In this document: piece after piece, positions 59,601 through 64,000 of the stretch | How the letters are laid out: every line of letters starts with the position of its first letter | Numbering within the stretch: the first letter of the stretch is position 1 | Source: Circinella minor | Lineage: Eukaryota; Mucoromycota; Mucoromycetes; Mucorales; Lichtheimiaceae | Length of the DNA stretch: 64,000 nucleotides | Assembly (NCBI GenBank): GCA_016758965.1 | Contig: JAEPRB010000208.1 | Coordinates: 1 to 64,000, forward strand | Direction of reading: 5' to 3' | Notes under the pieces: model-generated | What the model saw: the letters and a program-made list of their open reading frames with translations, nothing else | Told to the model about the DNA's origin: nothing | Databases searched by the model: none | Program-made: the position numbers and the translations under genes

Positions 59601-60214
59601 TATGGGTTTAACCATTTTTGCATTGGTATATATAATTTTTTTTTTTTTTTTTTTTTTTAGAAAAAAAGAAGATGTGGCTGAAGGTTTAAATCTGGGGAAA
59701 AAAAAAAAAAAAAAAAAAAAAACCAAAAGTGGGAACATTAAGAGAGGGAATTGTAATTATGAACTAATAATTTATATAGGGTAATAGTGTTGGTGATTTA
59801 GTCTCTAATACAGCTATTGCCAAGATGGGATTTCCAACAATGGCTATTTCAGCTTGTTATGCAGGACCATTACTTAGTATGATTGTTCTATTGTTTCTTT
59901 GTAGAAAATAATAATAATAATAATAATAATAATTAATATTAATTATTATTCATTATATAAATATAGATATGGTATTAGGTATCGGAATATCATCGGCTTA
60001 TCAAGCACTTAAAACGGGACATCCTTATGAATTAGATGTGGCACCTTCTATTTTAGTGTCATGTAGCGGATTAATCACTGTACTACTGAGTACACTTGTT
60101 GTAGTTAATTTAAATGGTTATTGTATTAACAAAGAACTTGGATGGTGGATGATTATTGTTTATTCTACTTGTTGCTTAGTTAATGTATTACTTGAATGTA
60201 ATGTTTTTAATTAA
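55971..60214 (+). CDS. NCLX/NCKX6-type cation/Ca2+ exchanger, vacuolar or other endomembrane
   Basis: A Ca2+/cation antiporter family transporter, like yeast Ecm27 and human NCLX, exchanging Ca2+ for Na+, K+ or H+ at an internal membrane. Exons: 55971-56120, 56291-56419, 56680-56737, 56935-56984, 57054-57112, 57274-57656, 57858-59294, 59375-59625, 59780-59876 and 59967-60214, giving 953 residues. The alpha-1 repeat has the signature G138-N-G-S-P-D143 and the alpha-2 repeat has G840-N-S-V-G-D. GPLLNMVLGIGISS matches the family's 'GPxxNxLLGxG' segment. An N-terminal anchor (IVIGVLVVGSLARISTML) and a Cys-rich lumenal part precede helix 1. A very long central loop (about residues 300-700) is Ser/Thr/Asn/His-rich, with acidic patches (DDDDDYDD) and a 14-Gly run. 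It is probably the regulatory loop. Ion choice cannot be read. Confidence 0.9.
59150..59191 (+). repeat. (GGA)14 repeat coding poly-Gly in the exchanger loop
   Basis: Fourteen uninterrupted GGA codons encode Gly in the central cytosolic loop of the exchanger. It is a likely length-variable site. Confidence 0.95.
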
Positions 60215-60475
60215 GTTAAAAATTTTATAATACAATATGACCCTTGTTTTTCATTTCGTTTCGTTTCGTTTCGTATTTTTTTTTCTTTTATATATATATA
60301 TATATATAAAGAGGAAAGAGTATATAAAGAAAAGGCCAAAAAAAAGAAGAAAAAAATTACATATGTAACAAAAATAATAGAAAAAAAAATGTAGTAATAA
60401 TACATACAATGATAATAGAATAGTAATGAAAAAAATTAATAATATGAAGGTGAAAAGATAGTTTTAGATTGTGTG

Positions 60476-60517
<42 letters not shown>

Positions 60518-60733
60518 AATAATATGTAAACATATATTGATTGGTGGTGGATTGGTGTTGTTGTTGTTGTTGATGATGATATGATATTTTGTGTATATAT
60601 ATTCAAAAAAAAAAGAAGTTGTATAAATAATGATGGGTAAGTTTTACAACAAAGATGAGAGAGGGGGGAATAAAAATAAGGTATTTTTTCTTTTTGATTC
60701 ATGTTGTTTACTTGTTTTTGTTACTGTCATTTG
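60215..60733. other. Convergent 3' region, exchanger / STK32-like kinase
   Basis: 3' flanks of both genes. It includes four TTTCG units at about 60255-60274, a long (GT)n tract at about 60479-60514 and a GTT run near 60556-60574. No gene seen. Confidence 0.55.
60479..60514. repeat. (GT)n microsatellite
   Basis: About 18 GT units in the convergent 3' region right of the exchanger stop. Confidence 0.9.
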
Positions 60734-62242
60734 TTAAGGTCGATTACTATTCCTACTACGAACAGTATTATCATCAGTCATATTATCTTCATCTTCCATT
60801 GTAGAAGTTGAAGATGAAATAACCATATAACCCCGAGTATAAGGATGTTGCTTACGTTCTTCAGCCATTCGACGTTTTTGATAATCAAAAGATAAAAATT
60901 TCTCTTCTAATGTTTGACGTTGTTGTGCTTCATGTGTTACAGGTTGATGTTCAGATAATGTTGTTCTATTACGTCGTGCTGTACGTAATGGTGGTTCTTC
61001 TAATAATATTTCTTCAATTTCATGAACAGCATCAAAGTTCAAGCATTTGGACTAGATTATAATTATTACATTTAACATATTGACATAGGAAAAAGAACCC
61101 CCCTCTCCGGTTCTACCTAATTTTTTTTTTCACTTACGTCAGGAATAAAAGGTGGAACTGCTGTTTTCATTTCCATTGCATCCCAATCTAAACCAGCAAA
61201 CCATCGATGATTTTTAAAGTTTGTGAAACTTTCGGCACCTAAACGACGACTTGGTGATCTTTCAAGTAACTAAATAATCAAAAAAGTGATTTGTTATGTC
61301 CAAGTATTTAAAGTTGACAAATTTTTAAAAAAGATAATAAAACATATAAAGGAGGAAACAAAAAGTAGTAAAAGGATGATTTGAAAAAAACTTACCCCTG
61401 AAAGTACATTAACACAATCTTCTGATACAATTTGATATACATTTTCAGGAAATTGTAACGGATCATGTAATATAGATGCCACAAGTTGATCATTTGATTT
61501 TCCTTTAAAAGGACGTGTACCAAACAATAATTCATAAGCAACAATACCAAGACTCCACCAATCCACTGAAGTAGTATAACCTTGTTTTCCTAATAATTCA
61601 GGTGCCATATAGGCTACTGTTCCTGCTTTTGAAAATCGAATAGGCTTTTGATCTGAAAAAAGACAAGCAACATTAAAATCTGAAAGATGTGCGTGACCAC
61701 GTTCATCCAAAAGAATATTATCTGGTTTAACATCACGATGTGCCATTCTTCTCTTTTTATGAAGATAATTTAATGATAACCCCAATTGTGCAATATAATG
61801 TCGAGTTTGTAGTTCGCTCAAGTTCCCAACACGTTCTAATAAAAATCGTAAATCGCCTCCCAACATGAGATCCAGTGCCATGAATAAAGTGTCATCATCT
61901 TGAAATGCATAACGTAAGTTGACAATTAATGGGAAATCAATACGTTCGAGTAACCGTCGTTCACTAATAATGTTACCGATCGATTTACGTTCGATGGCTC
62001 GATTTTTGCTAATGTATTTTAGAGCATACTGTTTCCCAGTTTCTTTGTGTCGGACGATCCGGACTTTACCAAACGCGCCTTTACCAATGGCACGCATAAG
62101 GTAAAAATGATTTAGTTGGACCTCTATATGTATAAGAAGAAAAAAAAACCAGCTTTAGTTAAGTAATATATAAAGAAGTTAAATGAAGAAAAGTACCTTC
62201 ATTAACAAAATCAATACTTGAACTACAACAGACGGCACCCAT
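60734..62242 (-). CDS. STK32/YANK-type AGC serine/threonine kinase
   Basis: A compact AGC-group kinase of the STK32 (YANK) type, little studied in fungi. Exons 62242-62197, 62123-61396, 61269-61138 and 61051-60734 encode 407 residues. The start MGAVCCSSSIDF offers Gly2 and Cys5/Cys6 for N-myristoylation and palmitoylation, as in STK32A/B (MGANTS...). The kinase core is intact: Gly loop GKGAFG (29-34), K51 in YALKYISK, HRDVKPDN (144-151), DFN (164-166) in place of DFG, which is the usual YANK variant, and APE (189-191). The DFN Asp is kept, so activity is expected. The C-terminal tail has a hydrophobic-motif-like region and a disordered Asp/Glu/Ser end. Substrates unknown. It is convergent with the exchanger. 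Confidence 0.92.
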
Positions 62243-62803
62243 TGCCAATCAGGTTATAAGTAAAAAAAAAAAAAAAAATCGATATTTAATAGGATTGTTA
62301 TTATTAATTTTTTCGTCTCTCTTTTTTTTTTTATAAGATATATATAAAGAAAGAGAGAGAAAATAAAATAAAAAAGGGAAAAGAAAAAGAAGTAAGAAAC
62401 AACAAAAAACAAGAAGACAGATCAATTAATATTATAAAGGAAAAAAAAAAAAAAGATTGAAACAAGTTTACTATCACGCTTTAGTTTTACTGTTTCGAAT
62501 AGTAGGAAAGAAGAGTGGAGCAAAAAAAAAAAAAAGGTTAAGTTTCATGGTAGGACAAAACCATGTTATAATACCCACAAACAACAGAATTTATAAAAGT
62601 AGTCAGCTCTTTAATAGTGTAACTATAATATATATATATATATATAATCACTCTGAGAAGATGTCGTGCTTTAACATGTGTAATATTATTTACTATTTTT
62701 TTTTTACTGCTGTGATTTTTAACAATGCAGTAAAAAATTAGTATGAGAGTCGGAAATGAAAAAAAAAATGTAAGATTAAATAATTATTATTACTCTTTAA
62801 CTA
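62243..62803. other. Intergenic, kinase 5' / acyltransferase 3'
   Basis: AT-rich, with a TA run at about 62629-62646. Short open frames on + at 62457-62741 are low-complexity and lack domain signals. Not called. Confidence 0.5.
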
Positions 62804-64000
62804 TTATGAAGATGAAGATGATGTAGTAGTTGATAATGATGGAGGAGTAGTAAGTAATTGTGGATTAGGAATTGAGATTTCTTTAAGTGTCATCAACATC
62901 TTTTCTCGAACTTGAATAGCAAGTTTATCAATAGATTCAGAAGATTCGTCGATCTCATTTGTTTCCACAGGTGGTAACACTAAAAAAAAAAAAAAAACAA
63001 GGTAGATGTGAGTTTAAAAAACATATACAAAGCCCCAGGTTGTAACCCCTCTCCTTCTCTCTCTCTCTTTGTCTTATTTAATACATCTCGTGTTACCTTT
63101 AATCTTGACATTGCCGGGATTGAACCGTTTGGCTTTTGAATCATATAAGTGATTATAGTTAGCAATTACTATGGGAACGATTGGAACTCGAGCTTGAACA
63201 GCCATATAAAATGCTCCTTTCTTGAATGGTAATAGATCTAATTTATCAGCAAATCCACGAGTTCCTTCAGGGAATAACCAAACACTTGTCTACACACATA
63301 TTTTGATTTTTTTTAATGAGTATATTTATTTTTTTCTTTTCTTCCGCTCACTTTTTTTTTTTGGCTTCCTAACCTTTTTATTATGAATATCTTGAGCAGC
63401 TTGTTTAGCTTCTTTCACTGCACTTTCACGATTCTTACGATCCAAGAAAATAGCCTTACTTAATGTCACTATAATATTTATATTTTCATTAGAAAATGAT
63501 ATATGTTTCATACAAAATTATATATTTAAGATATTCCATTTTTTTTTTATAATACTTACTAAACCAACCAAGGAATGGATAATATTTCAATGCTTTCTTT
63601 GCAACTACAGAAGTTGCTTTCGGAAATACACTTGCCATAAACAAAACATCCATATTACTTTGATGGTTAGCCACATAAATAGCTGATCGTTTTGGGTTTA
63701 AATGTTCTTTGCCTTCAATGGTTGCTGTAAGTCCCGTTAAATAACCAGTCATATGGTAATAAAGTCGAGCTACGGACCAGTTAATAAGATGCGTTTTACC
63801 AATAATGGGTAATGTTAATGAAGCAAAAACACCATATAATGCACAAATGGCCATAGCAGCCAATTGAGCTGTTTGACGATAATAAAATCCTCCTCGCTTT
63901 CGTAATAATGCTGATAACACGACTGGGAAAACGACCCATGCTGCCCAATGGAATCGTGTTAATCCCGTACCTTGATTAAAAAAAAAGAAATCAAGAATAA
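62804..64000 (-). CDS. 1-acyl-sn-glycerol-3-phosphate acyltransferase (LPA acyltransferase), 5' end missing
   Basis: This enzyme acylates lysophosphatidate to phosphatidate, the branch point of phospholipid and triacylglycerol synthesis. Exons seen: 63970-63560, 63468-63374, 63289-63097 and 62979-62804. The first exon(s) lie beyond the right edge, since 63970 is an acceptor (AG at 63972-63971) and the frame is open before it. Catalytic motif I is NHQSNMD (NHX4D), motif III is FPEGTR, and the substrate block VPIVPIVIANY is present. Two hydrophobic segments (WAAWVVFPVVLSALL and LAAMAICALYGVFASLTLPI) precede motif I, as in eukaryotic AGPATs. The C-terminus is a Ser/Thr run (TTTSSSS). Order and length match the family. 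Confidence 0.93.

Overview
The window is a nuclear segment of an AT-rich, intron-dense fungus. Genes carry 1-15 short introns (mostly about 50-150 nt, GTAAG/GTATG-type donors) and are packed tightly on both strands. The protein set (Rho1, peroxin-3, exomer Chs5, Gdt1, Cns1, Sen54, mitochondrial Rsm25) is fungal, and the gene architecture with long A/T homopolymers is most like an early-diverging Mucoromycota (Mucorales-type) genome. That placement is inference from style and content, since no species marker is present. I rebuilt exon-intron structures by hand from splice sites and reading phase. Every full model quoted has a coding length divisible by three.

Layout, left to right: Rho1 GTPase (-); Pex3 (-); multicopper oxidase (+); multi-exon kelch/transmembrane protein (-); seven-zinc-knuckle Gis2/CNBP-type protein (-), divergent from the tRNA-splicing endonuclease subunit Sen54 (+); a 16-exon oligopeptidase B-like S9 peptidase (-); a small membrane-anchored unknown (+); Hsp90 co-chaperone Cns1 (-); phospholipid scramblase (+); a 3.7 kb gene-poor stretch with a GC-richer island; a coiled-coil unknown (+); an M20-family amidohydrolase with an 11-nt exon (-); NAD-isocitrate dehydrogenase subunit 1 (+); a small unknown (-); Gdt1 (-); mitoribosomal mS23/Rsm25 (-); FN3-BRCT Chs5 (+); mitochondrial acyl carrier protein (+); an ankyrin protein (-); a Red1/ZFC3H1-type zinc-finger protein (-); phosphatidylserine decarboxylase (+); a small unknown ending in a CaaX-like box (+); ribosomal protein eL6 (+); an NCLX-type cation/Ca2+ exchanger (+); an STK32/YANK-type kinase (-); and a lysophosphatidate acyltransferase running off the right edge (-).

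The genes form no operon or cluster. Loose themes are mitochondrial metabolism and translation (Idh1, Acp1, Rsm25, possibly the scramblase), phospholipid metabolism (Psd1, acyltransferase, scramblase), Ca2+/Mn2+ handling (Gdt1, exchanger) and cell wall/trafficking (Rho1, Chs5). I found no CRISPR array, rRNA, confident tRNA or intact transposon. The least explained material is non-coding: a GC-richer island at about 27.7-28.55 kb with a decayed tRNA-like motif, and a cluster of eleven TACGTA palindromes within 0.9 kb at 50.94-51.83 kb. The least explained coding regions are four unknown proteins, one with a probable prenylation box.
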